Shown: positions 9,213 through 18,862 of the stretch, in pieces | Layout: every line of letters starts with the position of its first letter | Position numbering within the stretch: the first letter of the stretch is position 1 | Assembly: GCA_031317595.1 (NCBI GenBank) | Contig: JANCMB010000001.1 | Span: forward strand, 1,606,971-1,670,970 | Reading direction: 5' to 3' | Source of the DNA: Glutamicibacter sp. PS | GTDB lineage: Bacteria > Actinomycetota > Actinomycetes > Actinomycetales > Micrococcaceae | Length of the DNA stretch: 64,000 nt | Notes under the pieces: generated by a model | The model's input: the letters and a program-made list of their open reading frames with translations, nothing else | Database searches by the model: none | What the model was told of the DNA's origin: nothing | Position numbers and translations under genes: made by a program

Positions 9213-9815
9213 TTATTGCTCCTGAGTGTCGCGTCGGGCCTGTCGGCGCAACACGATGGCCTTGTACACATACTCCAGACCGGTGCCAACGGTCACCGCT
9301 GCGGTGGCCAGCATGAGGATCCACGCGGTGGTGTTCAACCAAGAAATGGTCTGCGTAAAGGGCAATAGGTACAGCCCGATGACCACGGCCTGCATCACCG
9401 TTTTGATCTTCCCACCCATATTGGCGGCGATAACCCCATACCGAATTACCACCACGCGTAGCAGGGTGATCCCCCACTCGCGCACGAGGATCACGATGGT
9501 CACCCACCACGGCAGTTCACCCAAAATGGAAAACATCACCAGCGCCGAACCGGTGAGCAGCTTATCGGCGATGGGGTCGGCGATTTTACCGAAGTTGGTG
9601 ATCAAACCACGGCTACGGGCTAGGTCGCCGTCGAGCTTATCGGTATACATCGCCAGTACGAAGATCACCAAGGCAACCCAGCGCCATGCGCCATAGTGAT
9701 TTTCGTCCGCCACCAGCGCCCAAATGAAGAAGGGCACCATGAGGATACGGATGGTGGTCAGGACATTGGCGATGTTCAGCGTCGGTACCGGCGCCTGTTC
9801 ATTATTTGCCGCCAT
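9213..9815 (-). CDS. pgsA: CDP-diacylglycerol--glycerol-3-phosphate 3-phosphatidyltransferase
   Basis: Makes phosphatidylglycerol-phosphate at the cytoplasmic membrane, the first committed step to PG and cardiolipin. The 200-residue protein has the CDP-alcohol phosphotransferase signature DG-x2-AR-x8-G-x3-D-x3-D, seen as DGDLARSRGLITNFGKIADP and continuing IAD. Several hydrophobic helices follow (LLTGSALVMFSILGELPWWVTI; VMQAVVIGLYLLPF). It begins 4 nt after the ftsK stop and leads into cinA by 3 nt. Length and motif fit PgsA; another CDP-alcohol transferase is unlikely given the ftsK-pgsA-cinA order. Confidence 0.92.
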   Translation of the reverse strand: MAANNEQAPVPTLNIANVLTTIRILMVPFFIWALVADENHYGAWRWVALVIFVLAMYTDKLDGDLARSRGLITNFGKIADPIADKLLTGSALVMFSILGELPWWVTIVILVREWGITLLRVVVIRYGVIAANMGGKIKTVMQAVVIGLYLLPFTQTISWLNTTAWILMLATAAVTVGTGLEYVYKAIVLRRQARRDTQEQ

Positions 9816-9819
9816 GAGC

Positions 9820-12800
9820 TTAGCCTCTTCCTGTCAGGTCCCAGGCGTCCTCGCTCGAGTCGTCCGAGTCATAGTAGTCGACCGCTTGTTCTCGGGCATC
9901 GAGGTCCGCGGCCACCTCGTCAATTACCGGAGCATGATTCACATTGGCCTCTTCCACGAGTGCGGATTCGGTCGCCGAAGCTTGATGCGCGTTTGGATCC
10001 TCGCCACGCATGGTCGCCAACACTGCAGGCAGGTCATCGGGCTTGACCAAGACATCGCGGGCCTTGGAACCTTCCGACGGCCCGACGACGCCGCGGGATT
10101 CCATCAGGTCCATGAGGCGTCCGGCCTTGGCGAAGCCCACGCGCAGCTTACGCTGCAACATGGAGGTGGAACCGAACTGGCTGGTCACGACAAGCTCGGT
10201 GGCCTGCAACAGCAGATCCAGATCGTCTCCGATGTCCTCGTCGATCTTCTTCTTTTCGGCCACCGGCACCACGTCGTCGCGGTATTCAGGTTGCAATTGC
10301 GACTTGACGTGTTCGACGACGCGCTGGATTTCGGACTCGGTGACCCAGGCCCCCTGAACACGCATGGGCTTGGAGGTACCCATGGGCAGGAAGAGCGCGT
10401 CACCCTGGCCAAGCAGCTTCTCCGCACCCGGCTGATCCAGCACCACGCGCGAGTCGGTGACCGACGAGGTTGCGAAGGCCATGCGCGAGGGCACGTTGGC
10501 CTTGATCAGGCCTGTGACCACATCCACGGAGGGGCGCTGGGTCGCCAGCACGAGGTGAATACCCGCGGCACGAGCCAGCTGAGTAATGCGCACAATGGCG
10601 TCTTCCACGTCGCGTGGAGCCACCATCATCAAGTCGGCGAGCTCGTCAACGATCACCAGCAGGTAAGGGTAGGGCTTGAGTACACGCTGCGATCCGGCCG
10701 GAACCTGCACCTTGCCGGCCCGCACTGCCTTGTTGAAGTCGTCGATGTGCTTGAAACCGAAGTTCGCCAGATCGTCGTAGCGGGTGTCCATCTCCCGCAC
10801 CACCCAGGCCAAGGCCTCGGCGGCCTTCTTTGGGTTGGTGATAATCGGGGTGATCAGGTGCGGCACGCCTTCATAGGCGGTAAGTTCCACGCGCTTCGGG
10901 TCCACCATGACCATACGCACTTCATCCGGTGTAGCGCGCATCAGGATCGAGGTGATCATTGAGTTCACGAAGGACGACTTACCGGCACCGGTAGCACCGG
11001 CCACCAATAGGTGTGGCATCTTGGCCAAGTTGGCCACGACGAAACCGCCCTCGACGTCCTTGCCGACACCCATCACCATCGGGTGTTCGCTCTTCGTGGC
11101 GTTGTTGCTGCGCAAGACGTCGCCGAGGGCGACGATCTCCTTATCGGTATTCGGGATCTCGATACCGATAGCGGATTTGCCTGGAATCGGCGAAAGGATC
11201 CGCACATCCGAGGAGGCCACCGCATAGGAAATGTTCTTGGACAGGGCGGTGACCTTTTCCACCTTGGTGCCCGGAGCCAACTCGATCTCGTAGCGAGTCA
11301 CCGTCGGGCCACGGGAGAAGCCAGTTACCTGCGCATCGACCTTGAACTGGGCAAGCGTATCGGTGAGCGCGGTAACCACTGCCTCATTGGCGGCGGAGGC
11401 TTCCTTAGCCGGAGGGCCGGCTGGCAGGTAGTCACTGGAGGGCAGGGTGTAGGTGACGTCCCCGGCGACAGTGAGCTGCTCGGAACGCGGTGCCACCACA
11501 CGCATGGCCGAGGTGCTGGCTTCCGGCTCAGACTTCGCGGCCAGTCCTACGCTGTCCATGATGGCGGCGCGCTTGGCTTCTTCCGCGGTGGGTCGTTTAA
11601 CGCCTGGAGGCGGGCCGGAGGGCAATGCGGTCGTCGGAGCGTCGTCGGTGCGTGGTGCCGAGGCGCGGTCTGCTGCCGAAGGCATGGCGCTGGTGGGTTG
11701 CTCGGAGGCGTCAAAGTCAAAGGCGGCCGGCTGTTCCGGACGGGAGATCGCCTGGGTGGCAGCCTCGGTGGCATCCACGTCGTAAATTTCTCCGCGGTTA
11801 CCGCGTACGGCGGCAAGTCGCGCGGCGGCGGCCTGACTGGCTTCGTCGTCGGTGGCGGCATCCTTATTGTCGATCACGGCCTTGTCGTAGGCCACGTCGC
11901 CGGGGCGGGGTGTGTTCTCGGCCCCGTCCACGTCAAACACCTCGGTGACGTTCTTGGCCGCAGCCCGGCGTTCGAAGAAGCCGCGCTTCTTCGGCTTCGC
12001 CGCGGCAGGCTCCTCCTTGGGGTAAAGGTATGACTGGTCGTGCTCCGGGGCGTTCGGGTCGAGATTCACGGTGGCCGGGGCGCTGGCCGCAGGCTTCTGC
12101 TGCGCGCGAGGCAGATTGGGGTCTTGGCCCAGCAACTTGTTATACCCGGCTCGAATACGTTGCGGAATCTGCATCACCGGGGTGGCGGTGATAATCAGAA
12201 GCGACATGAAGATCAGGAAGATGAAGACCGCCATGGCCCCGGGCACGGTGATCAGCAAGCCCAGCGGGGTGCCCAGAATGGACCCGGCCATACCACCGGC
12301 GGCCCAAAGCACCTCGAACTCGTCGGAGACCGCGGGCGAGCCTTGGATCAGCGAGGCCAAGGCAGCCCCAGACAGTGTGAGTATGCTCAGGCCGATGCCG
12401 ATACGCTGATTGGCCTGTTCGTCCTCGGGGTGACGGAACAATCGGGTGGCGCCGATCAGCAAGATGACCGGTAGCACCGTAGCCATGAAGCCGAGGCTAC
12501 CGCCAGCTACCGCATGTACTCCGCGCCCAAACCATCCGACGTCGCGTAGGCCCCACCATTCGATGATGGCCACAAGAACCGCGACGAGCACCAAAAATAG
12601 TCCGGTGCCGTCACGGCGTAGCTCGTATTCGGGGCGTACGTTGGGGCCCAGCTTACGGAAAGCGCCACCCACGACCCGGGCGATGCCCATCCAGAGGCTA
12701 CGCAGTAGGCGCAGTGGAAGGGCCAACTCCTCTTCGGGGTTGGGTGGTGTTTTCTTGCCGGATGACGATTTGGTAGCCCGCGGTTTACGCGGTGCCGCCT

Positions 12801-12834
12801 TCTTCGTCCCCTGCTTGGAGGAAGCTTCAGCCAT
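9820..12834 (-). CDS. ftsK: DNA translocase FtsK/SpoIIIE
   Basis: Septum-located motor that pumps chromosome termini during division. The 1004-residue product has a basic N-terminal tail, about four membrane helices within residues 80-230 and a long acidic, low-complexity linker to about residue 430. The RecA-like motor follows, with Walker [10 protein letters not shown] near residues 611-619 and Walker [14 protein letters not shown]. The C-terminal gamma winged-helix ([20 protein letters not shown]) recognises KOPS-type sequences. It ends with a 70-residue acidic tail. It heads the ftsK-pgsA-cinA operon; its start faces the divergent SMR pair. Confidence 0.96.
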   Translation of the reverse strand: MAEASSKQGTKKAAPRKPRATKSSSGKKTPPNPEEELALPLRLLRSLWMGIARVVGGAFRKLGPNVRPEYELRRDGTGLFLVLVAVLVAIIEWWGLRDVGWFGRGVHAVAGGSLGFMATVLPVILLIGATRLFRHPEDEQANQRIGIGLSILTLSGAALASLIQGSPAVSDEFEVLWAAGGMAGSILGTPLGLLITVPGAMAVFIFLIFMSLLIITATPVMQIPQRIRAGYNKLLGQDPNLPRAQQKPAASAPATVNLDPNAPEHDQSYLYPKEEPAAAKPKKRGFFERRAAAKNVTEVFDVDGAENTPRPGDVAYDKAVIDNKDAATDDEASQAAAARLAAVRGNRGEIYDVDATEAATQAISRPEQPAAFDFDASEQPTSAMPSAADRASAPRTDDAPTTALPSGPPPGVKRPTAEEAKRAAIMDSVGLAAKSEPEASTSAMRVVAPRSEQLTVAGDVTYTLPSSDYLPAGPPAKEASAANEAVVTALTDTLAQFKVDAQVTGFSRGPTVTRYEIELAPGTKVEKVTALSKNISYAVASSDVRILSPIPGKSAIGIEIPNTDKEIVALGDVLRSNNATKSEHPMVMGVGKDVEGGFVVANLAKMPHLLVAGATGAGKSSFVNSMITSILMRATPDEVRMVMVDPKRVELTAYEGVPHLITPIITNPKKAAEALAWVVREMDTRYDDLANFGFKHIDDFNKAVRAGKVQVPAGSQRVLKPYPYLLVIVDELADLMMVAPRDVEDAIVRITQLARAAGIHLVLATQRPSVDVVTGLIKANVPSRMAFATSSVTDSRVVLDQPGAEKLLGQGDALFLPMGTSKPMRVQGAWVTESEIQRVVEHVKSQLQPEYRDDVVPVAEKKKIDEDIGDDLDLLLQATELVVTSQFGSTSMLQRKLRVGFAKAGRLMDLMESRGVVGPSEGSKARDVLVKPDDLPAVLATMRGEDPNAHQASATESALVEEANVNHAPVIDEVAADLDAREQAVDYYDSDDSSEDAWDLTGRG

Positions 12835-12895
12835 AGGTTAAGGGTATCCCGCCGGGCTGGAAGGGACCCGAATTTACACGGTCATACGGGTCACG

Positions 12896-12916
12896 CCGGC
12901 CCGTAGCGCGGGCCGG
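12896..12916. promoter_or_regulatory. Perfect dyad next to a TATACT -10-like box, upstream of the SMR pair
   Basis: CCGGCCCG (12896-12903), loop TAGCG, CGGGCCGG (12909-12916) is a perfect 8-bp inverted repeat. It is immediately followed by TATACT (12917-12922), a good -10 box about 38 nt before the emrE-like start. The position suits an operator for a local regulator or a leader hairpin. No -35 box was clear. Confidence 0.4.
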
Positions 12917-12960
12917 TATACTCAGGGCTTCCGGCTGACTAGTACGGAGGGAGCAGTAGC

Positions 12961-13332
12961 ATGAAGCGCTTACGCACCGGGTGGTGGTCCTTGGCGGGGG
13001 CGATCGTCGCGGAGGTTGCCGGGTCACTGAGTCTGAAACTGGCTCTCGAATCGCCATGGCTGTATCTGCTGGTTGTCCTTGGGTATGCAACCGCTTTTAC
13101 CCTGCTCGCGTTTGTCCTGCGTTGCGGAATTCCGCTGGGCGTAGCGTACGGCGTGTGGGGCGCGAGTGGAGTCGCGTTGACGGCGCTTCTTTCGTGGTGG
13201 CTTTTGGGTGAGGCGCTTACACCGGTGATGCTTCTTGGAATCGTGATCGTTATTATTGGCGTGCTCTGCGTTGAACTTGGCAGTCAATCCGCGGAGCGGT
13301 CCCGTGCCGCCAACCAGCCGGTAGGTTCCTAA
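12961..13332 (+). CDS. SMR family efflux protein, subunit 1 of a pair
   Basis: Small multidrug resistance transporter of 123 residues with four predicted membrane helices. The membrane-embedded glutamate is in helix 1 (AGAIVAEVAGSLSLKLAL). The family motif GVAYGVWGASGVALTALL forms helix 3, and a short polar tail (SQSAERSRAANQ) ends it. A GGAGGGAG ribosome binding site precedes the ATG. Its TAA overlaps the next ATG (TAATG), typical of paired SMRs that form an antiparallel heterodimer (EbrAB/YkkCD style). The substrate is probably a cationic or guanidinium-like compound; this is inferred from the family only. Confidence 0.88.
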   Translation: MKRLRTGWWSLAGAIVAEVAGSLSLKLALESPWLYLLVVLGYATAFTLLAFVLRCGIPLGVAYGVWGASGVALTALLSWWLLGEALTPVMLLGIVIVIIGVLCVELGSQSAERSRAANQPVGS

Positions 13333-13652
13333 TGTCGGTCGTGCTTTTGGCGCTGGCCATTGTGTGCGAGGTTGCGGGGACCTTGTCCTTACGCATGTCG
13401 CTGACCAACAAGCGATGGTATCTTGCGGTCGTCGCAGGCTATGTGACTGCCTTTAGTTGCCTCTCTGGGGCATTGGCTCAAGGTATGGCGCTGGGTGTGG
13501 CATACGGGGTGTGGGCTGCCTGTGGAGTAGCGCTCACGGCGGTCTGCAGCAAGTTTCTTTTCGGCGAGGCACTCACCTGGCTTATGTCGCTGGGGATCGT
13601 TCTCATCGCCGGCGGGGTACTACTCATCGAGCTCGGCACACCGCATGGCTAA
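13332..13652 (+). CDS. SMR family efflux protein, subunit 2 of a pair
   Basis: A 106-residue four-helix SMR protein that partners the preceding gene, with which it shares one base. Helix 1 carries the conserved glutamate (LALAIVCEVAGTLSLRMSL) and helix 3 the GVAYGVWAACGVALTAV motif. Helix 4 is LMSLGIVLIAGGVLLIELG. The two products differ mainly in loops and in the tail of subunit 1, consistent with opposite membrane topologies. Downstream to 13871 no gene is seen. Confidence 0.88.
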   Translation: MSVVLLALAIVCEVAGTLSLRMSLTNKRWYLAVVAGYVTAFSCLSGALAQGMALGVAYGVWAACGVALTAVCSKFLFGEALTWLMSLGIVLIAGGVLLIELGTPHG

Positions 13653-13871
13653 ACTGCCGCGAACGGACTCAAGCCGCACGCTTTGACTGCGTGGAACAGC
13701 ACACCATTGGCGTACATCTCGGCGTACTCTGCCTACCGGACGATATCTACCGGCAGATCAACTCAATTGACGCGATGAGCGAAGGTGGTGAGGTGAGCCA
13801 ACAAACGGCGAGCGCGCCGTCTCCGACCCCTGATAGTCGACGACGACGCGCTCTGAGAACGGCTATGAAGC

Positions 13872-15314
13872 CTAGGACCAGCCGATAATTTGCGCGAATA
13901 CGAGCGCCACGAGGGCGATACCGAGCCAGGTCAGGAACAGCGGGAAGAAGAAGCGCACCCACTTCTGCCATGGCACTCCGGCGATGGCCAGGGTAGCCAT
14001 GAAGTAACCCGAGGTGGGGAAGAGAATATTCCCGTAGCCATCACCCAGCTGGTAGGCCAGCACCGCTGTTTGTCGCGTGACGTCCAGCAGGTCGGAGAGC
14101 GGGGCCATGATCGGCATGGTCACCAGCGCCTGCCCACTACCCGAAGGGATGATGAAGTTCAGCAGCATCTGGCCGATGAACATCCCTACCGCAGCAAGTG
14201 CCGGTGGCAGTCCACCGATTGCCTCTCCCAAACCATGAACGATGGTGTCCAGGATCTGTCCGTTTTCCAGCACGACGGCGACACCTCGGGCGATACCTGC
14301 AATCAGGGCACCGACGAGCACGGCGCGGAAACCGTCGTTGAAAGATTCCGCCAGCTCCTCGCCCCGTAGCCCGGCAATCACGCCGACGACTGCGCCAATG
14401 ACGATAAACAGTCCGGCCATTTCCAGCATGAACCAGCCCAGTTTCAACACGCCAAAGACGAGGAGTGCGAAGAAGGCTAGGGCAACGAAGGCAGCGATGC
14501 GCTGGCGCACGGTCATTACGTGTTTCACCGCGCCCGGTGCGGTCTCGATGTACACACGGCGCTTCTCGGTCTCGGCTGGATTGCCGTGCACATAGCTGGC
14601 CGTTTGATCGCGCTTGACCTTGTTGGCGTAGCGGATAACGAAGAAGATCGCCACGGCGACGGTAATGCCAAAGATTGCCGCGCGCAGCCCCAGACCGGAC
14701 CATAGGGGAACCCCGGCCAGCTTCTGGCCCAGTCCGGTGTTAATCGGGTTGAGCACGCCGGCCGCGAATCCGGCCGTCGTCGCACAGAGTGCCACACCGG
14801 CGGCCACAATCGAGTCGTATTTAAGCGCAATAATCAAGGGCAGGATCACCGGTACGTAGACCAAGGCGAGTTCCTGAGTGCCGATGAGCGTGGCAACCGT
14901 AGAGAAGACCGCCATGAGCACTGCGATGAGTACCGGGCCGCGACGGGCGAAGCGCTTGCTCAGCGCTGCCACGGCGTGCTCGACCAGGCCGGTTGCCTTC
15001 AAGACTCCGAAGAGCCCACCAATCATCAGGGTGAAGATGACGACCTCAGCCGCGGAAACCATGCCGCGCGGAATCGCGAGCATGAAATCGACCGGGGTCG
15101 TGGGCTGGGCGTCAATAAAGGTGAAGCTGTCCGGGTCGATGGTGGTTCGCCCATCGGGGCCGTCGATACGCTCATACACACCGCCCGGAACGAGGTAGGT
15201 GGCCAGTGCGGCCAACGCGATGAACGCGAAGAGAATGATGTAGATGTGGGGTACACCGATTTTTCGGCGTTTGCGCGTCGCAGGTTCTGCGTTCTCGACT
15301 TCTTGCTCTGCCAT
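13872..15314 (-). CDS. YfcC family membrane transporter
   Basis: A polytopic membrane carrier of 480 residues in the ion-transporter superfamily group annotated YfcC/ArgF-linked or C4-dicarboxylate-like. It begins with a charged N-terminus then PHIYIILFAFIALAALATYLVPGG, the hallmark first helix and G-G-V-Y-E of the family. It also has LIGTQELALVYVPVILPLII and the second re-entrant-type segment NFIIPSGSGQALVTMPIMAP. The ATG at 15314 is preferred because GAAGG lies 8 nt upstream; an in-frame ATG five codons earlier is weaker. The substrate (peptide, amino acid or dicarboxylate) cannot be told. An AT-rich palindrome upstream may control it. Confidence 0.82.
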   Translation of the reverse strand: MAEQEVENAEPATRKRRKIGVPHIYIILFAFIALAALATYLVPGGVYERIDGPDGRTTIDPDSFTFIDAQPTTPVDFMLAIPRGMVSAAEVVIFTLMIGGLFGVLKATGLVEHAVAALSKRFARRGPVLIAVLMAVFSTVATLIGTQELALVYVPVILPLIIALKYDSIVAAGVALCATTAGFAAGVLNPINTGLGQKLAGVPLWSGLGLRAAIFGITVAVAIFFVIRYANKVKRDQTASYVHGNPAETEKRRVYIETAPGAVKHVMTVRQRIAAFVALAFFALLVFGVLKLGWFMLEMAGLFIVIGAVVGVIAGLRGEELAESFNDGFRAVLVGALIAGIARGVAVVLENGQILDTIVHGLGEAIGGLPPALAAVGMFIGQMLLNFIIPSGSGQALVTMPIMAPLSDLLDVTRQTAVLAYQLGDGYGNILFPTSGYFMATLAIAGVPWQKWVRFFFPLFLTWLGIALVALVFAQIIGWS

Positions 15315-15648
15315 TGTTGATACCTTCATGGGCTCGGAACGAGTAATTGATTGCTACACGGATCCGCCAAGTCGACCCTCGCCAACTAAGCACTCTCCGT
15401 AAATTCCGCATTATGAAAACTTTTTTCATTAGAATGTCTACAAGTGTTGAGGGTCACATGCCCGCTGTCAATGGTCTGTCTCGAATTGTGAAGCGCCGTG
15501 CGCCCAACGGCACCAGCCAACTCCCACCGGCGGCGAATGGCCTTCTCAGCCAGTGATTGGCGTCGGTCTTTGCAAAGGTACAGAGGAGCTCCCATACGTG
15601 CGCGGCAAGCCTTCGCGGAGAAAACTGGCTGGAACCGAAGGTGGCCCC
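15315..15648. other. 334-nt divergent intergenic region
   Basis: Holds the promoters of the YfcC-type carrier and of the DUF1801 gene. Apart from the AT-rich palindrome at 15413-15429 no gene or RNA is recognised. Confidence 0.4.
15413..15429 (-). promoter_or_regulatory. AT-rich palindromic operator candidate upstream of the yfcC-like gene
   Basis: ATGAAAA-CTT-TTTTCAT is a perfect 7-bp inverted repeat in an unusually AT-rich patch about 100 nt before the carrier start. This looks like a binding site for a dimeric regulator. Which regulator is unknown. Confidence 0.4.
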
Positions 15649-16011
15649 ATGAATGAGAAAGCAACGAGCATCGAGCAACACCTGCAGCAGATCAACGCCG
15701 AGGCGAGAAATGAACTCGAACGCCTACGAGCACTCGTCACCGAAACCTTTCCCGACGTCGCCGAATCGATCAGTTACGGCATGCCCACGTTGACGTATCG
15801 GGGTCAGGCCCTGGTGTATTTCACGGCCTCGAAGAAGCATTTGAGCTTCTATCCATCGTCGTGGGCCATCGAGGAGTGCCAAGATCGGCTCGGAGACTAT
15901 CAGTGCACCAAACACGCCATTCGGTTTACCCGCAACAAGCCGTTACCGGATGCTTTAGTCCGCGACTTGATGCGCATCCACCGGCGGCATATTGACGCCG
16001 ACCTAGACTGA
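15649..16011 (+). CDS. DUF1801 (YdhG-like) protein
   Basis: A 120-residue cytosolic protein with the DUF1801 pattern: IEQHLQQINAEARNELERLRALVTETFPDVAESISYGMPTL, where the S-Y-G-M-P is characteristic. It continues with YFTASKKHLSFYPS and a C-terminal IRFTRNKPLPDALVRDLMRI. The ATG at 15649 is preceded by GAAGGTGG; the frame runs 32 codons further upstream without a good start signal. The family is often linked with iron-chaperone-like or small-molecule-binding roles, none proven for this protein. Confidence 0.85.
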   Translation: MNEKATSIEQHLQQINAEARNELERLRALVTETFPDVAESISYGMPTLTYRGQALVYFTASKKHLSFYPSSWAIEECQDRLGDYQCTKHAIRFTRNKPLPDALVRDLMRIHRRHIDADLD

Positions 16012-16029
16012 ACGCACGCGTACCCACGT

Positions 16030-16446
16030 TCAGTTGATGATGAAGGCTTCTTTCGCGCCACACTCTGCGGCCGGTTCCTGCTCGGCAATTTCGCGATAGC
16101 CACCACCGAATGTAATCGGCGAACCCTGCGAGTACTCATCGCCATCTAGCTGCAACGCGGGGTGGACATCGGACACCGAGGTACGTTGTGGCCAGATCAC
16201 CAAGACCTCAGTCGTATCGTCGGGCCGCCGCGCCAGCCAGCAGCCCCCATCGCCAACTTCCAACGTCCCCTCAAGGTGAGCGGTCGACTGAGCCTGTTCA
16301 CTCGCGTCGGAGAGAAAAGTTCGCTGTCCGCCGGCCTGTACCTGACGAAGTTCCGTTCCGCCAGCACACCCCGTGGCGCCGAGCGCGATGGGGGCGAGAG
16401 TCATCACAGAGATTGCAAAACGACCAAAAGGTCCGCGTTGACGCAT
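16030..16446 (-). CDS. Putative lipoprotein of unknown function
   Basis: A 138-residue protein whose N-terminus (MRQRGPFGRF then a hydrophobic AISVMTLAPIALGATGC) is a lipoprotein signal ending in a lipobox-like A-T-G-C with Cys27. The mature part contains two cysteines (GGCWLARR and AECGAK) that could form a disulfide, and a beta-rich region (TTEVLVIWPQ). I place the start at the ATG at 16446 because it gives a proper signal peptide; a GTG at 16542 would add 32 residues before it. It is convergent with the DUF1801 gene. No family recognised. Confidence 0.65.
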   Translation of the reverse strand: MRQRGPFGRFAISVMTLAPIALGATGCAGGTELRQVQAGGQRTFLSDASEQAQSTAHLEGTLEVGDGGCWLARRPDDTTEVLVIWPQRTSVSDVHPALQLDGDEYSQGSPITFGGGYREIAEQEPAAECGAKEAFIIN

Positions 16447-16614
16447 GGAAGGTAAGTTATCGGCACTTGCTAGACAGTTCAAGCCCGCGGAGGGCGCGGC
16501 CGGCGTGCGGCCAAGCGCGTAGATGACAGGCACGCGAGGCACCTTCAGCGTTTACCCATCCCCAAACGGTAGGCTGGTAGATCGTTCCGGTGCCGACCAC
16601 CTCCAGGAGAGCAA

Positions 16615-18852
16615 GTGCCAGACGGCTCCACGCAACCTTCGAAGTCCATCACCCGACGCTCCGTCCTTGCCCTCTCCGTCGTCGCCGCAGGAGGATTTGC
16701 CGGCGGGGCGCTCTGGGCGAACCGCGAAGGGGCCTCCGCGCCGGTCCCCGAGTCCACGCCAGTGTCCTCCCCCACGCCCAGCCCCGAACCGATCTGGGAA
16801 GAACGCGATCCGCACTTTCTGGCCGAGCTCACCCGCGGGAGAGACACCGGCGGGATGCAGCGCGAATACACCGGCGTCTTCCCTGCCCTCACACTGCGTG
16901 ATGTCGTTCCGCTCATCGGGTTAGGAACCGCCGAGGATCCTTGGGTGGCGGCAACCATCATCGGTCCCTCCCATCAGCTTCAGATCATCCCGTCCGGGGC
17001 CTCTACCCCCGCCTACACCTTGAGTATTCCCGAAGACGCTCAAGGCGAAATACTGTCCATGGCCTGGGACGCGAAACGCAAAACCCTGTATCTCTCGGTC
17101 TCGGGAAGACTGTGGGCATGGCGTCACGCCGCCCCCAAATCCTTGGCGAAGCTCGGAGATGTCCCCAAGGCCAGTACCCTCTACGACCTTGTCGTCGACG
17201 AGAACTCCGTGGTGTGGGGCGGGACTTACCCGACCGGAACCGTCTTCAACTACACGCCGGGCACACAAAAAATTCGTGTCTTCCCACGCATGGCCGCGGA
17301 TAGCGACTACGTACGTCGGCTCGCCCTGGACCCCACCGGCAGGCTCTGGGTCGGCACCGGCTCACGGAACCCACGCATTTTCACCTTCCCGACCACCGAT
17401 CCCAGCGACCGGACCGAGGTGCAACTTCCGACCCCGCAAAAGAACGGCTTCGTCTCGGTACTGCGTGCCCGAGGTTCACGACTGCTCGTGACCGCCAGCG
17501 GACACGTCGACCAGCTGGTGCTCGATACCGCGACCCGCAAATGGCTCACGCCGATGAATTTGAAGGGCTCCTCGCGCAACGCGTCAAACTGGCTGCCCGG
17601 CCGCGACATGTACTATACCGTCGTCAAAGGGCGGCTCACGGCCAACAAGCCGGGGGCGGCCTCGGCATTGGACCTCGGGGCGATTGGCACCAACGCCCCG
17701 ATCGAACTACACGCGACGGCGAACTCCGTTCTGGTCTTCAGCAAAACCGCTACCGGTTACCGGACCGAGCGCTTCGACCTGAAAGCACGCAAATCCGTCG
17801 GGCAGCATTCGGTGACATTGACCGAAGGCCTATTCGATGCGCACAGCCTGCTTGCTCATTCCGATGGCAACCTCTATATCGGTGGGTTCATGGGCTCGGG
17901 ACTCTCCGGCCTCGATCCGGTGACCGATGAACGCTGGCGCTCGCCGGAGGGTGGCCAGGTCATTCATCAGGTGGAGAACATGATCGAGTTCTCCCCCACG
18001 CGCTGCTACCTAGGTTCCTATGGTGCCGCGGACTTGATCAGCTGGGATAGCGCGCAAAAGGACGACGACAACAGTTACCGCCGGATCTCGCGGTTGAGCT
18101 ATGAGTACCATCAGTCGCGACCGTACGGGTGGGCGGCAAACTCCACGCAGGTCTACTTCGGCACCGTCCCAGATTACGGGTTGGCCGGCGGCGTGTTCGG
18201 AATGATTGACCCAGAAAAAGACCGTGTGGTGTGGGTGCTTGATGGCAACGGCAAAGGCTTCATTCCGGGCCACTCGATTATCGGCCTGGTGGCCGACGAG
18301 GACTACGTGTATGGAACCACCTCGGTGCGCAACGGGTACGGGATCCCCGACACCGAAGGACCGTCTCAGGTCTTCAAATTCGATGTGAAGACCAAGAAGC
18401 TGGTGTGGCAAAGCGAGCCGGTAGAGACCGCCGGGGCCTTGTACTCTCCGCAGCTGGTGGCCGGCTGGCTACTTGCCGCGGACATCGAGGGCATCAACGT
18501 GATCGACCCACGCAATGGCAAACTCGAGGCTCGTCATAAGGTCAGCGCCCACTTTAATGCTTCGCGCCGCCCGGGGTGGGCTTCGGCTGGCCTCGAAGTA
18601 GTGGGCGACGGGGAGCGTGTGGTGCACAGTGCCTCGGGAACGACCACGGTGCTGAACTTCCGCACCGGCACACACCACCGCATCGGTGGGCCCGGTACGC
18701 AACGACGTTTTGGCGTGCGCCTGGCCTCGTTCCCCGACGGACGGGTCTTTACCACCTACAACGACACGTCGGTAGCCCAGCTGGATTTGGAGCCGGTGCC
18801 AGAACCGGCGGAGACGGCCAAACCCAGCGCTAAACCAACACCCACCGCATAG
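16615..18852 (+). CDS. Twin-arginine-exported beta-propeller protein
   Basis: A 745-residue protein with a GTG start preceded by GGAG. Residues 12-35 (SITRRSVLALSVVAAGGFAG) form a twin-arginine signal with an RR pair and a moderately hydrophobic stretch. A Pro/Ser/Thr-rich linker then leads into a long repetitive beta domain. Blades carry W-x-G-T-Y/G motifs (GGTYPTGTVFNYTPG, RLWVGTGSRNPRIFTF, NLYIGGFMG, YLGSYGAADLISW, YVYGTTSVRNGYG). This is a YncE/PQQ-like propeller fold of about 7-8 blades. It ends with an AEPA/KPT-rich tail. No catalytic residues are recognised. Export suggests cofactor insertion or folding in the cytosol, but that is inference. Confidence 0.75.
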   Translation: MPDGSTQPSKSITRRSVLALSVVAAGGFAGGALWANREGASAPVPESTPVSSPTPSPEPIWEERDPHFLAELTRGRDTGGMQREYTGVFPALTLRDVVPLIGLGTAEDPWVAATIIGPSHQLQIIPSGASTPAYTLSIPEDAQGEILSMAWDAKRKTLYLSVSGRLWAWRHAAPKSLAKLGDVPKASTLYDLVVDENSVVWGGTYPTGTVFNYTPGTQKIRVFPRMAADSDYVRRLALDPTGRLWVGTGSRNPRIFTFPTTDPSDRTEVQLPTPQKNGFVSVLRARGSRLLVTASGHVDQLVLDTATRKWLTPMNLKGSSRNASNWLPGRDMYYTVVKGRLTANKPGAASALDLGAIGTNAPIELHATANSVLVFSKTATGYRTERFDLKARKSVGQHSVTLTEGLFDAHSLLAHSDGNLYIGGFMGSGLSGLDPVTDERWRSPEGGQVIHQVENMIEFSPTRCYLGSYGAADLISWDSAQKDDDNSYRRISRLSYEYHQSRPYGWAANSTQVYFGTVPDYGLAGGVFGMIDPEKDRVVWVLDGNGKGFIPGHSIIGLVADEDYVYGTTSVRNGYGIPDTEGPSQVFKFDVKTKKLVWQSEPVETAGALYSPQLVAGWLLAADIEGINVIDPRNGKLEARHKVSAHFNASRRPGWASAGLEVVGDGERVVHSASGTTTVLNFRTGTHHRIGGPGTQRRFGVRLASFPDGRVFTTYNDTSVAQLDLEPVPEPAETAKPSAKPTPTA

Positions 18853-18862
18853 GCGGTCGTGG

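Noticed and set aside
9724-10962. Long plus-strand frame opposite ftsK
   Set aside because: Antisense shadow; no domain, no ribosome binding site, and FtsK motifs lie on the other strand.
12842-12960. Guanidine (ykkC-type) riboswitch before the SMR pair
   Set aside because: None of the conserved ykkC or mini-ykkC elements (ACGR loops, GG-GAGA segments) could be found; only a simple dyad is present.
13653-13871. Possible small gene between the SMR pair and the yfcC-like gene
   Set aside because: Frames are short, without start signals and with shadow-like composition.
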